A stretch of 64,000 bases of DNA from Hormiphora californensis (Eukaryota > Ctenophora > Tentaculata > Cydippida > Pleurobrachiidae): positions 2,803,078 through 2,867,077 of the forward strand of contig CM035360.1 of NCBI GenBank assembly GCA_020137815.1, given 5' to 3'. Every line of letters begins with the position of its first letter. Positions within the stretch are counted from its first letter, which is position 1. The notes below the pieces were generated by a model, which had not been told where the DNA came from, made no database searches, and saw only the letters and a program-made list of their open reading frames with translations. A program made the translations under genes and the position numbers. Shown piece after piece: positions 49,407 to 58,400 of this stretch.

Positions 49407-51300
49407 GATGTCACAGCTCACGCCCTGCAGCTAGACATTGTGGAACCATGTACCAATATACAGTAGCACGTCATATGATCGTAGTACTGTCAACATGTCA
49501 TGTTGTACAAATCGATTCCGGCGTGAGACGTGAAGTTCTTCTTTTTGCAGCTACCCTGCCTTTATAGTGCTCACTCACACCTGTCATAGTGCTCACTCAC
49601 ACCTGCCATAGTGCTCATTCACACCCAGTTATTATTTGTTGAGTAGTAAGAGGTGAGAGTTATAAAAGAGGTCATTATCGAATTCACCAAAAGGAATATG
49701 TACGTGTTTTACCGGAATCAGGAATGTCTAGTAAAAGGAATTTAAAATACTAATATGGGAATATGTCCCAATATGTCTAATAGGGAATTCACTAGACATC
49801 ATGTCTAGCCCACCTTGCACCATCTAGTAGCTAGCTGGCAATTTGTCTACCAATTTGTCTCATGCATTATACAGAATATACATGGCATTATATGGAGTTT
49901 CTGATTCTCGGAAAATAACGGTGCTCCAACCATCTGCGGCTCCTCCTTTCAAAGCTGCTATGACGTGTTTTAAGTATTCATACTGTTCTCGGTTGAAGGG
50001 GGGGGGGGGTGACAATGCCATGCAGTGATGGACAGTAGTGAGCGAGTAGTAATACGATGGATGCAGTGAGTAACTCACTACTGCCCATCTCTTTTTTCTA
50101 TCCCCAAATGTTTCATCTCTTTCCTAACAGTCAAAACCAATTATGTTTCTCACGTGTACTATGACGAAATTGTGACCATAAAATTTCTAACACGGTCGCT
50201 TGTAGTGGGAAAACGGTAATGGAAAACGGAGATACAGTATGAAGACGCGCAACCGTGGCCAATCAGGGCGCTAGTACGTGCTGAACATATATGCACTTTT
50301 TGCCGCGTGTTTTGCAAAGTGTGCGTCTCATTACTGTATTTCCATTACGGTAATACGACTACAAGAGGCGCTGTAACCACTCGACTCACAAGGACGATAT
50401 TTCTATTTTCTACCTGTCTGGCCCATTGCAGGTGATCACGATGATCGGGTGGTACCTCTCCATTCCCTAAAGTTCATTGCTACTCTCCAAAGGAAGATGG
50501 CTGGACACACTGTAAGTAAAATAGGGAGGGAGGGTGGGAAGAGGGTGGGGAAGAGGGTGGGGGTGGAGGGAAGATGGCTGGACACACTGTAAGTAAAATA
50601 GGGAGGGAGGGTGGCTTGGGGGTGGGGGATGGGGGTGGAGGGAAGAGAGGTGATATTAGAGTGAGCATGTGGAGTAAGGGGAGAAGGGAACTGGGGGAGG
50701 GGGAAGGTTGCAAGGAATGGGGGAATGTTGAATGGTTCAAAAATATCGCGAATATAATATCCTTTTTGTGAAGCAATGCGAACTATTTGGATCTTTTAAA
50801 TACTCATGAAAATGAAAGTGAGTGGGTGGCCAAACAACTTAATAAATAAATTGAAATTGTTCCAAATGAGGCCATATAAAGTGGTGTTCGTAAGACCACC
50901 CTGTAAGTCATTTAAATTTAATATAAGTTCTGCTTATCTTAAATTTAAACGCTTCCCAAAATGGTCTTGCCAATCATATAACTGCACCCCTTTTGAAACT
51001 TTCGACAACTATTATTATGGTTTCGATCAAGTTTGCAATGTGGCCTGGTGAATGCAAAGCTTGTTCACGGGATCGCGCGCTACGGATTGCGTTTTGCGCC
51101 CAAGTGAATGCCGAAGGCGACATTTTTTTGATAAAAAGGGTTAGAAAATAACACGTTCTGTCCAGGAGAATCCGTTGCTGATCCGTGTCGACACGAAATC
51201 TGGACACGGCGCTGGCAAGCCCACCGCTAAGCGGCTTGAAGAGGTGTCTGATGTTATGGCATTCATTGCAAAACAGATGGACTGTAAATGGATGGAGTGA
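31525..51300 (+). CDS. PREP: Prolyl endopeptidase (prolyl oligopeptidase, S9A)
   Basis: Eighteen exons: 31525-31590, 31740-31963, 32166-32262, 33410-33481, 34022-34109, 38487-38563, 38770-38849, 39377-39641, 40020-40115, 41443-41544, 42121-42210, 44469-44582, 44970-45118, 45680-45796, 45935-46078, 46329-46444, 50432-50511, 51166-51300. All phases agree and the sum is 704 codons with stop, against about 710 in vertebrate PREP. The protein starts [13 protein letters not shown], then [12 protein letters not shown]. The beta-propeller follows (exons 3-12), then the alpha/beta-hydrolase domain. The triad is complete: Ser in [20 protein letters not shown] (exon 15), Asp in [13 protein letters not shown] (exon 17), His in [12 protein letters not shown] (exon 18). 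The enzyme cuts short peptides after proline in the cytosol. Two introns host other genes (about 35.3-36.8 kb and 47.2-48.9 kb). Exons 5, 10, 13 and 17 are abutted by minisatellites made of their own splice junctions. Confidence 0.97.
32360..33348. mobile_element. Inverted-repeat element in PREP intron 3
   Basis: CCCAGGTCAAAATTGTTGA at 32360 has its inverted copy ending at 33348. Inside, a segment of about 180 bases (TTCTCCAATAAACGTCCTAG ... GGGTGCTGG) occurs twice in each orientation, so the element is a compound of nested inverted and direct repeats. No ORF of note. Confidence 0.75.
33640..34021 (+). repeat. Acceptor-derived minisatellite ahead of PREP exon 5
   Basis: About a dozen units of CCAGTTTATGACCCA with CCCTTCTCCTGTCT spacers of 24-33 bases. 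The real boundary is TCCTTTCAG/TTTATGAGGACAG at 34021/34022. Each unit repeats a pyrimidine run, CAG and TTTATGA, the first seven bases of the exon. Confidence 0.9.
34466..34562. repeat. (CT)n microsatellite in PREP intron 5
   Basis: About 95 bases of CT with scattered TTCT variants. Confidence 0.95.
35339..36835 (+). pseudogene. MATH/BTB-like intronless gene, frame broken twice near the 3' end
   Basis: An open frame of 379 codons (35339-36478) lies in PREP intron 5 on the same strand. The N-terminal part resembles a MATH domain ([46 protein letters not shown]). A divergent BTB/POZ region follows ([41 protein letters not shown]). Near 36430 the coding signal moves to another frame ([20 protein letters not shown], matching the usual LLxxAxKYxxxxL after a BTB). 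Near 36600 it moves again ([20 protein letters not shown] ... to TGA at 36833). Without introns and with two frame changes it looks like a decaying retrocopy, although sequencing indels could mimic this. Active MATH-BTB proteins are cullin-3 substrate adaptors. Confidence 0.6.
37105..37840. repeat. CTGCAGCAG / GGAATATTCC repeat cluster
   Basis: CTGCAGCAGCACTGCAGCAG and GGAATATTCCAAGGAATTTC recur several times. A direct repeat of about 90 bases (AAAAGAGAGATTCATACTTT ... GGGGTGAGATCGTTATAGT) is present at about 37335-37405 and 37485-37560. The motifs are self-complementary, so much of the stretch can fold. Non-coding, in PREP intron 5. Confidence 0.7.
37943..38016 (-). tRNA. tRNA-like sequence, probably the head of a SINE
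   Basis: On the minus strand a 7-bp acceptor stem forms (GGTTTGG with TCAAACC, one G-U), with A box TAGCTTAGTGG and B box GGTTCAATTCC at proper spacing. T33 is missing and the anticodon stem and T stem each have a mismatch, so it is unlikely to be a working tRNA. It continues into GTATTTTTCGATTTTCTTCC..., a block that also occurs alone at about 47555-47605 (opposite strand sense), which fits a tRNA-derived SINE family. Confidence 0.5.
39700..39804. mobile_element. pogo-like MITE, diverged copy
   Basis: ACCGGACTCCGATTTCGG ... ATCGGGGTCTGACTG, followed by TA. Same ends as the element at 20388 with several substitutions. In PREP intron 8. Confidence 0.6.
40149..40974. mobile_element. MITE of 826 bp in PREP intron 9, 8-bp target duplication
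   Basis: Ends GGGGGGGGGACATGTTAATT and AATTAACATGTCCCCCCCCC are inverted repeats. ATACAATT flanks both sides exactly (40141-40148, 40975-40982). GTTAATAAATCACCT lies near both ends in direct orientation. The interior is AT-rich with no long ORF. An 8-bp duplication points to the hAT superfamily. Confidence 0.85.
41150..41442 (+). repeat. Minisatellite made of PREP exon 10 starts
   Basis: Four units of about 70 bases precede the real exon. Each has CCCCATCCC-pyrimidine, TTTCAG, then AATAAAATGTACCTCTATGA and on to GATGGTGCAGGAA, i.e. the acceptor and about the first 47 bases of the exon. The functional copy is the fifth and last (41443). Confidence 0.95.
41608..41755. repeat. (CT)n microsatellite in PREP intron 10
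   Basis: About 145 bases of CT with TATCT variants toward the end, 64 bases after the exon 10 donor. Confidence 0.95.
42751..43697. mobile_element. Foldback element in PREP intron 11
   Basis: TAGAGGTTACAACAAAATGA from 42752 is matched inversely at the right end (to about 43697). The arms are about 400 bases each around a short centre at about 43180-43265. Both arms carry the same 72-codon ORF (42856-43074 minus, 43374-43592 plus) starting [18 protein letters not shown]; the proline run comes from a poly-C tract. Arms nearly identical. Confidence 0.85.
44783..44969 (+). repeat. Acceptor-derived minisatellite ahead of PREP exon 13
   Basis: Four units of CCAGGGGCTAGTTCTGGATC plus ACCCGTAACCCGTAACATCC, each 35-57 bases. 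The fifth occurrence, CCAG/GGGCTAGTTCTGGACGGC at 44969/44970, is the real exon start. The exon-derived part is about 16 bases. One copy has CTAGGGG instead of CCAGGGG. Confidence 0.95.
45132..45217. mobile_element. pogo-like MITE copy
   Basis: CAGTCGGACCCCGATTTACC ... TATCGGGGTCCGACTG, 86 bases, with TA on the right only. In PREP intron 13, directly after the exon. Confidence 0.75.
47055..47147 (-). mobile_element. hAT-like MITE, copy 3 (truncated end, exact TSD)
   Basis: Inverted relative to the other copies. One end is the usual CGGTCGGTTCCTG. The other stops early at the internal CAGGAAATACTGGTCCC. ATTAGAAT flanks both ends exactly (47047-47054, 47148-47155), so the shortened form itself transposed. 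Confidence 0.9.
47251..47495 (-). CDS. Possible last exon of the GPCR gene (cytoplasmic tail)
   Basis: An open frame reads [20 protein letters not shown], a basic amphipathic stretch like GPCR helix 8 and tail, ending at a TGA at 47251-47253. An acceptor CTTAG/AATGC lies at 47495/47496. Joined to the TM7 exon (phase 2) it would be read in a different frame giving about 30 residues then TAA, so either the splice site differs or the exon is wrongly assigned. Confidence 0.3.
47548..47608. repeat. Partial SINE body
   Basis: GAATTAAATAGGGAAGAAAATCG and the preceding GAGTTCAGAG match 37893-37938, next to the tRNA-like head. TTCTGAATAATGAGTT also matches about 37050. The head itself is absent here. 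Confidence 0.55.
47765..48882 (-). CDS. Rhodopsin-class GPCR, nested antisense in PREP intron 16
   Basis: Two confident exons, 48185-48882 (ATG) and 47765-47953, join in phase 2. TM1 has [10 protein letters not shown] (GN motif). TM2 has [20 protein letters not shown]3 begins with the conserved Cys ([11 protein letters not shown]) and ends LSVTRAVAL, where the usual DRY is TRA. TM4 is [20 protein letters not shown]. The second extracellular loop has the partner Cys ([10 protein letters not shown]). TM5 contains a Pro; TM6 has [16 protein letters not shown]7 ends [12 protein letters not shown], the NPxxY motif. The ligand cannot be told from the sequence; the layout is peptide/orphan-like. Transcription opposes PREP. 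The upstream flank contains a long GA tract. Confidence 0.85.
49312..49402. repeat. (GA)n microsatellite
   Basis: About 90 bases of pure GA, about 430 bases upstream of the GPCR start on its own strand; on that strand it reads as CT. Confidence 0.97.
50495..50606 (+). repeat. Donor-side duplication of PREP exon 17
   Basis: GGAAGATGGCTGGACACACT/GTAAGTAAAATAGGGAGGG (exon end plus donor, 50493-50530) is repeated at about 50570-50607. The first copy is the one in frame with the exon; the second would be a decoy donor without an acceptor nearby. Confidence 0.85.
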
Positions 51301-52030
51301 ATAGGACAATTCAAATGCTGCTATGGATTAACAATATAAAACTAGAGACACCTGACTTTCTGTTATTATGCTAGTTATGTTTCTGTGAATTGTGAGGGTC
51401 ACCGCTTCTATAATAATAGACGTTTGGCAGGGAGGTATTGTATGTGTGTTATGTGTTTATGTTTTACTTTCTCCCCTGGTAAACCACGAAGTTATTCGAA
51501 TTTTTCAACTTTATCATCATCACATCAAGATGTACAACCTTACAAAACTACTCCCTCATGTCAGAGCATTGGCCTGACCCTATAATTCTCATTTATTATC
51601 GAGAACCATGGTCGGAACATTGGTTCTGTTGGTGGATCGTTCGTCGATAAACCCTATAAAACTTAAGAACATTATACTCCACTTGCCAAAGTTCTTCACC
51701 GTCACGATTCACTACAAGTTCCTTTACGATTTCCTACAGCCGTGACCCATCAAGTCCATTGCCCTGTCAAATGCACAATTCTCCAAGCGATGCAGCTCCG
51801 CTGTTTTTTAAATAGTAACTGTCAAAAGTCCTGATCGCTTGTTTCCTAGACACATAAAACCGATTAAATATCTTGACAGATCGCCCAGAAATTTCATTTA
51901 GCGGCGGTCGGTAGCATAAAGGTCACGGACTTCGTCGCAGAAGTAGTTATCCCTCCCGTTCGCATAGTCGTACCCAGGGCTTGCGGTCGGGCTGTCACCT
52001 TGGGAGGGGGAGGAGTTGGAGAAAGGATAG
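51301..52030. other. 3' flank of PREP
   Basis: No coding feature found. The PREP transcript end must lie here. The sequence shows no notable repeat apart from short AT-rich stretches. Confidence 0.4.
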
Positions 52031-52255
52031 ATGTATTTTAATTTCCTAAAGGGTACGATCGAAGGCGGGCTTGAAGGCTATGATATTGTCAGTCGAAATG
52101 TGTTTGGTACCTTTTTAAGAAATGCCCCATCTGATGCTAGACTTGGCGTTGGGGATCCTTCTCTCAGTCTTGGCGGACAACTTGGTCGGGTCGGCGAGTC
52201 ACACACTGTAGAAGACATACCAGAATTATTAAAATATATATTCATGAAGGAGTAG
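52031..52255 (+). CDS. Possible small ORF or 3' exon, unknown
   Basis: A 74-codon frame, GTFLRNAPSDARLGVGDPSL then GQLGRVGESHTVEDIPELLK, ends FMKE-stop. The composition is protein-like but no family is recognised. The last codons and stop (ATGAAGGAGTAG) begin a tandem repeat that runs to about 52385. It could equally be chance or part of the PREP 3' UTR. Confidence 0.2.
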   Translation: MYFNFLKGTIEGGLEGYDIVSRNVFGTFLRNAPSDARLGVGDPSLSLGGQLGRVGESHTVEDIPELLKYIFMKE

Positions 52256-52385
52256 GGTTGGTTGGAGTGTTTTATGAAGGAGTAGCTTCGGGTTGGAGTG
52301 TTTTATGAAGGAGTAGGTTTGGTTTGAATTGTTTTATAAAGGAGTAGGTTTGGTATGAAGTGTTTTATAAAAGAGTATGTTTAAG
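52244..52385. repeat. GAAGGAGTAGGTTTGG minisatellite
   Basis: Four to five 33-37-base units, ATGAAGGAGTAGGGTTGGTT plus GGAGTGTTTT. The first unit overlaps the stop codon of the ORF at 52031-52255. Confidence 0.8.
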
Positions 52386-53950
52386 GAATAATAATAAACA
52401 CGGTCCATCCCAGCTGTTACTTATAGTTGACTTACAGTGCGTTGAATGCCTCCTTCTACTTATCCTCCCTCCACTGCACCTCAAATTTTCCACTGTCTCC
52501 CAAAACTGGAATTCGATGCACGCATGAAACCGGCTCTCAAACTCCCACCTAACCAAAATAAACCAAGTTTTACTGATTTGACTTGTTGAGTTACTCAACA
52601 AGATTTGACTGATTATTTCGAAATCGCAAAACCCTTTCGTCTTTCGAGCGCGGTGACGTAGGTTGTCTGAAATCGTTGTACAAGTATAATTACCTGTCGA
52701 TGTCGGTAGTTGTCATATTGTCAAGTGACCAGCCCTTTTAAATTATTCGAGATGCCCCTTTCGAGTTATGTAAGTTTCTGTCTAACTATTAAAAGGAAGA
52801 TGGTACTGTTAGTTTGTAGGGGTATATAATTGGAAATAAAAGTACAATAGGCTTATCGAAAAGGCAAAACAAACCGATTTAAAGTTTTGTAACAAACTAA
52901 TGCCATGTCTGATCAATGATTATGATTATTATGCAACAATTGGAGACACATGTGTCCCCCAACATCATCAACACACGGCATATGATTATGATTATTATGC
53001 AACAATTGGAGACACATGTGTCCCATCATCATCAACACACGGCATGGGTGGCATGTGTTGCTAGACTAATATATATCGTATGCAAGGTGTGGGAGGTGCT
53101 CGTGACAATACTCCTTTGTACTGGGACATAATAATATGTTTCTAGAGAGAGCTATCAGATAGATAGGGGCATAACTGTTGCAGGGAGATCAGAGGTGCCA
53201 TGATGCAGCGGACTTGGTAATTACTGTAACTTTTGCATCACGATAGCTATTTACCGGTCCTTTATAAGATGTCTGATTTAGTATCTCGAGCTGTTTCATA
53301 GCTATTTAAGTACGTGCTCTGAGTCTGATCACGGCAGAAAATTACCAAAATGGACTGACCAGTATTATACAACTGCTGAAGTTGACAATGGTTAGGTAAT
53401 GTAGCTTGCTATAGAGGTGGAAGCATCAAGAAAAAACAAAACACAGATTCTGTATACTGCCCGTTGTTCTGGAGTGGTGATGATGCTTGTTGATTTTAGA
53501 GAAAAACTTGAGAGAGAGGAGGACTGTAAGCTGCTTGCGATATGTTGAGCAGGGTGATATGTGTGTGTCGAGAGAGGTTTTTATTGCTCTACAGGCTTCA
53601 TGATAACTGCTGGGAATACGAGCATTGCAGCTGTGTGTAGTTGATCTACCGGACCCTCACAGAGCGGTGTGGCTTCTATAAAATTAAAATGGACTGGCTT
53701 TCAAGTTTCAACTATGGACTGTTCAGTTTAGAAAAAGTGGATTGTCGGGTTGATTCTTTTGATACACGTATTCCCCGCGGCGTCAGTACTCAACACACGG
53801 CGGAGGCAGAGCGATGTTAAGAGCCCGTAATTTCCATTACATATTATAATGCTGCATGAAATAATTCCTGACGCATACACACACCGGTGGTCCTGATAGG
53901 GGGATAGCCTGCTAGGGCTCTACGAAGCTCTCAAAAGTAACAAAAGTAAG
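52386..53950. other. Non-coding stretch
   Basis: No exon or domain found on either strand. A direct duplication of about 65 bases (GATTATGATTATTATGCAAC ... CAACACACGGCAT) is at about 52918-52982 and 52983-53045. The remainder is unremarkable. Confidence 0.4.
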
Positions 53951-53953
53951 TAA

Positions 53954-53955
<2 letters not shown>

Positions 53956-54028
<73 letters not shown>

Positions 54029-54053
54029 ACACACACACACAGTACACACACAC

Positions 54054-54114
<61 letters not shown>

Positions 54115-54120
54115 ACACAC
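53956..54120. repeat. (CA)n microsatellite
   Basis: About 165 bases of CA with a few TGCA and TACA interruptions, the longest simple tract in the window. Confidence 0.97.
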
Positions 54121-55444
54121 TGCTTTCACATTGTGTGAGTATCTTTAATCTGTGTTCCTCTATGCAGTATATATCTGTGTTTTCGCAAGCTGTATGACAG
54201 TATGACACACTATTTACATTTTCTGTATCAGACACCCTATTCATCCCCCCTACCATCCCTTATAAAGTCCTCCCCTTCTTCTCCTCCAGTCCTTCAATAC
54301 CTTCCCGTTCCCGAGTGCATGACCTTCAACATGATGAGCCCATTTAATATCATATGTAGATGCAATACTGCGAACTCTGTGCATAGCATGTGGCATACCT
54401 CGACTAGTATGAACCCACGCACGATCGAATAGTGTTGTGTAGCGGCTACACTGTGGCCGTGCAGCTTGCATTATGTGTCATAATATTAACACATGTGTAT
54501 CTCTCATGTACCACCTGGGTAGATGCCAAAGAATCATGGAAGACAAAGATGAGGGAGATAGAGAGATGAAGACAGAGAAAAAGATTAAGACAGGTGAGGG
54601 AGGTAGAGAGATGAAGACAGAGAGAAAAAGGATAATAGTTAGACCGTGTATGTATAATGGATGTCTGACGAACAGTTTAAATACTTAAGGTATATATCAT
54701 GGACAATGGAGACCGTTCTTTGTAACACGTAGACTTTTATTATATAGAGAGTGTCCTACATCGATCAAGTCTCTTAATTGAAAATGGTGAAGACATGAAA
54801 AAAAGGAAACGGGATATAATATATTTTAGACAGTCATCACATGTATAGAGATCACGGGCGTTCTTCGTAATACAGAGTGTACGGGATCAAGTCTCTTTTC
54901 CCAACTAGAAAAATGGATGTGTTGGTCACAGATAAACCCTTTTTTACGTCGTGATGTTCTTCGAAGGAAGAAGAAGAGTAGCCACTAGCCTCAGGCTTCG
55001 CACTGACAGCTGTGGATTGGATTTGTGTCAGAGGTTTAGGACTCTCTCCCAAAGTTCTAAAGATTTGAGAATTAATGAACCGAAAGAATGAGAAAAAGAG
55101 TGGGCTGCACACTGTGCAGGGGGTGGCTGTCAGAGAGAGAGGGAGGGAGAGAGAGAGAGAGCTTTATAATTATCGGGTAGCTGAGAATAGATTGAGAATT
55201 AATATGATACCATTGACCGTCTAGCTGCACTGTATAATGGGATTGGATGTAGTTTTGATCAATATATAGCCTGTGATTGATTTCCAATGTAACAGTTTTA
55301 CCGAGAAACGGTTGTACCGAGAAATAAATTTCTTTTTGGATTAAAATTGGAAACAAACGACTCTCGATATAATTTCATTTAAAACCGCAAAATAAAATCA
55401 AAATCATAAAATGAAAATTTAAAATCAACTAAGAAATATATATA
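54121..55444. other. 3' flank of the Rab-effector gene
   Basis: No supported coding region. A minus-strand frame of 86 codons at 54852-55112 has mixed composition and lies downstream of the stop at 55445, so it is more likely 3' UTR. A repeat of about 35 bases (AGAGATGAAGACAGAGA) occurs twice near 54562 and 54605, and a GA run lies near 55133-55160. Confidence 0.35.
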
Positions 55445-58400
55445 TTAAAATACATTGTCCACTTCAATCTCATCAAACACACGGTATCTATCCCTCTTGA
55501 AGGGTCGTCTGAAGATTGTTATTGGCTGAAGGGCGAACCATGCGCCTAACTCTAACGCTGACCGATCAGCCTGGTCTAAAGGAATTATCAGTTTACCTCT
55601 CCTCCACCGGCTGAATTTACAGGTGACTTTCAGGATTGTGTTCAGCTGCTTCTGGTTAAATCGGACACATTTGTTTATCTGGGTTTCATCACCCTCCAGC
55701 TGTATCCTGTAAATTGTGATCATCGTTAATAATCAGTCAGGATCGAATAAGTGCCTTTTGTGAAACCTTGACTAGCATGCTGTAACGGCAGACCTTGTTT
55801 TGGTCAAACCCTTTTGTGGCGCGGGGAAACAGGGTCGAGCAAGGCACAACAGACCCTGCTTAACAGATTCAATGAGTGAGGGGGTTTCAGTCAGACACTA
55901 AGATTTATGTATAGAAATTGAGGGTTGGAAGAAGTGTCGTTACCTGTGCTTTGTGCTGCATATGATATCCCGTGTGCATGTTTTTAGAGAGACCTTCATG
56001 GAGATTCCAGCTCTTGATTGCTGCTCACTCCGTGGCAGCTTGATCGCGTTCAACCTCGCCTGGAAATGAGGGGCATTGTCAAAAAGGGTCTCTCCCAATC
56101 ACTGGGTATAATCCTGCGGTGCTTATCCTTTAAATTGTTCATGCCGTGCGGAGCGTGGAAACAGTGTCACTAGTCGGCTCAACTTATTCTAAGCACCCAT
56201 TGAAAGTGATGGATTGGGGCTGATTGGGGGGGAGACTGAGTAATTGTAGGTGCTATCTGGTGTGAATCATACACACGGCATGGATCTAGAGTGCAGAACA
56301 CCAAATTAAAACTCGGCTAAACCATCTTTCTACCGATGATGTAATGACCAGGTATACCTTTCCCCTCGACCCTTTCCCGGAAAAACTCTATAAATCTAAT
56401 GATTCTAGATTACATACCTCAATTTGTCCTCCGTAGTTCCACTTCACCGCCAGGCACACCCAGCCCATCTCGGAGGATTGTTTGGTGTTGTGTGTTCGCT
56501 GTATCCTAAACATTGGGGAGTTCAGCACGGCCAACCTTCGGTCCTCTCCGTCAGGGGGTAATCTCTGGAGGGGGAGGGTTGAAAGTTTTAAATAGGATGT
56601 AGTGTACACAATACACTGTGTGTTACACATGTTGATCTAATCTCTGGAGGGGGGTTGAAAGTTTTAAATAGGGTATACACAATACACATGTGGCATGCGC
56701 TGCAGTCCCCCAGTGCACGCGTTTTTGACAGCTAGGGGACTGCAGCGTAGGCCAAAATACACATGTTGAAGTTTCCAATCATGGCTTATAGGTTGAGGTA
56801 CTTTATAATGTTAAACCTTTTTATAAAGCAAGACGAATTATCCAATTCCATTTGTGGACTGTCTACTATATGCTGTGTGTGTATTTTAAATGGGGTATGT
56901 CCTAAAAAGGAGCACTTTAATAATGTATCAGACAAGGGGCTTTAATCCCTCGGTTTTAGTATCTTTATCTTTCAGACAAGGGCTTTAATCCCTTGTCTGA
57001 TTTATAGTACAGAGGTAGAGCCGGCCCAAATAAATACCTTTCTGAAGTTGATAGAGCTGTCCGATACGGTGGGGACTTTTAGGGGCGTCTGCAAAACGGA
57101 TTCCCGTGAAAACTTTGGATAAGACCGGATATCAACCATACTTTTCGACTTCCCTCCTGGGCGTATGTTGCCGTTTCCCATTTTAACGTTTTGCGCTGAT
57201 GCTGGAGATCTGAAAATGGGAACTGTTTGTTAATCCCCGAATTAAGAGCTTGTATTAGTTACTTGCTATTATGAACTGCATGCACTGATGTAGCCTACGC
57301 CTGACCATGTTCATTGTAAGATCCAGCCTTGGATAAATAGTGGTAGCTATAATAGATGGTATGGGACAACTTGTTTGGTAACGAAATTACCCCTCAGCTG
57401 CTGCATCACAGAAGTAGGGCACGCTGTGCCTGCAAGGTAGCGGGGTAACTTCGCTACCAAGTTGTCTTACTCAACAACTACCATGGGACATGCGTTCTAT
57501 GGTAATGGGGCACAACATGTGATATTACCTTTGAGAGCTAGCCCGGGCTCTCTTTTCCTGCATGATGTGTTGTTCAATAAACGATATCTGCCGGTTGTAA
57601 CCTGATTTACCCATCTGCAGGTACAAATTGGGGGATTAATAAATATGCAACATTTTTTTTTCTCGTATGGTTTAAGAAATAACAAGAAAGGAATCGTTTT
57701 TCCTATAATACCTTGGTCCATGCCCTTTCTGGTTCTGCGATTTCCAGTAACACAGCCTCAATAAAGCTACTTCGTCTCCTCTTATCTAATAAGAATGTTT
57801 GTTAGGAAGATACAGTATGCTCATCCTAACTATCCAACATTTCTGATCGATGGCCAACTCTTTCGCAATGGAGCTTCAAGCTATTTCTTGCTGTTATTAT
57901 CCATACTTACATGGCACGAGTTTAGGACTGGTAGCCCCTGCTGAAAAGGTGCTTGATCTCCTTCGTTTAGGGGTGGATTTGCTGCAGTCCGTGGGGCTAT
58001 AATTTGGGTCGTCCCGGTCCTTCCGAGGGCTTTGTATCTGTTCAGCGGTCCGTGGTGTTGGTTTTTGTACCTTCTGAAAAGTGATCAATGGTTATCTTAT
58101 CATCGCTTTATAATTGGTCACGATCTGTCGGAGTGTCTGGTGCAGGAACCGACCGACACAATTGTAAACAACCAATCAGAACTCGTTATTTAGGTCACGC
58201 GACTGTTTATCAGCCAATCAGGGACCAGTATTTCATGATTCGGTCGGTTCCTGGTCTGGTGCCACCAGAACCGTCTTGATCGGCGCCACTACAGTCTCGA
58301 CCCATAACATGTAGCTTCATGGATGAGACATTGAGAAGGAAGGTCATGACTGTTCATTTTTTGAATGGCTATGCAATATTGTAGTAACTGCAAGTCACTA

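Noticed and set aside
53912-54256. Cys/Val-rich ORFs of 60-114 codons
   Set aside because: Translations of the (CA)n microsatellite.
54852-55112. 86-codon minus-strand ORF
   Set aside because: Lies after the Rab-effector stop with no splice signals or domain; more likely 3' UTR.
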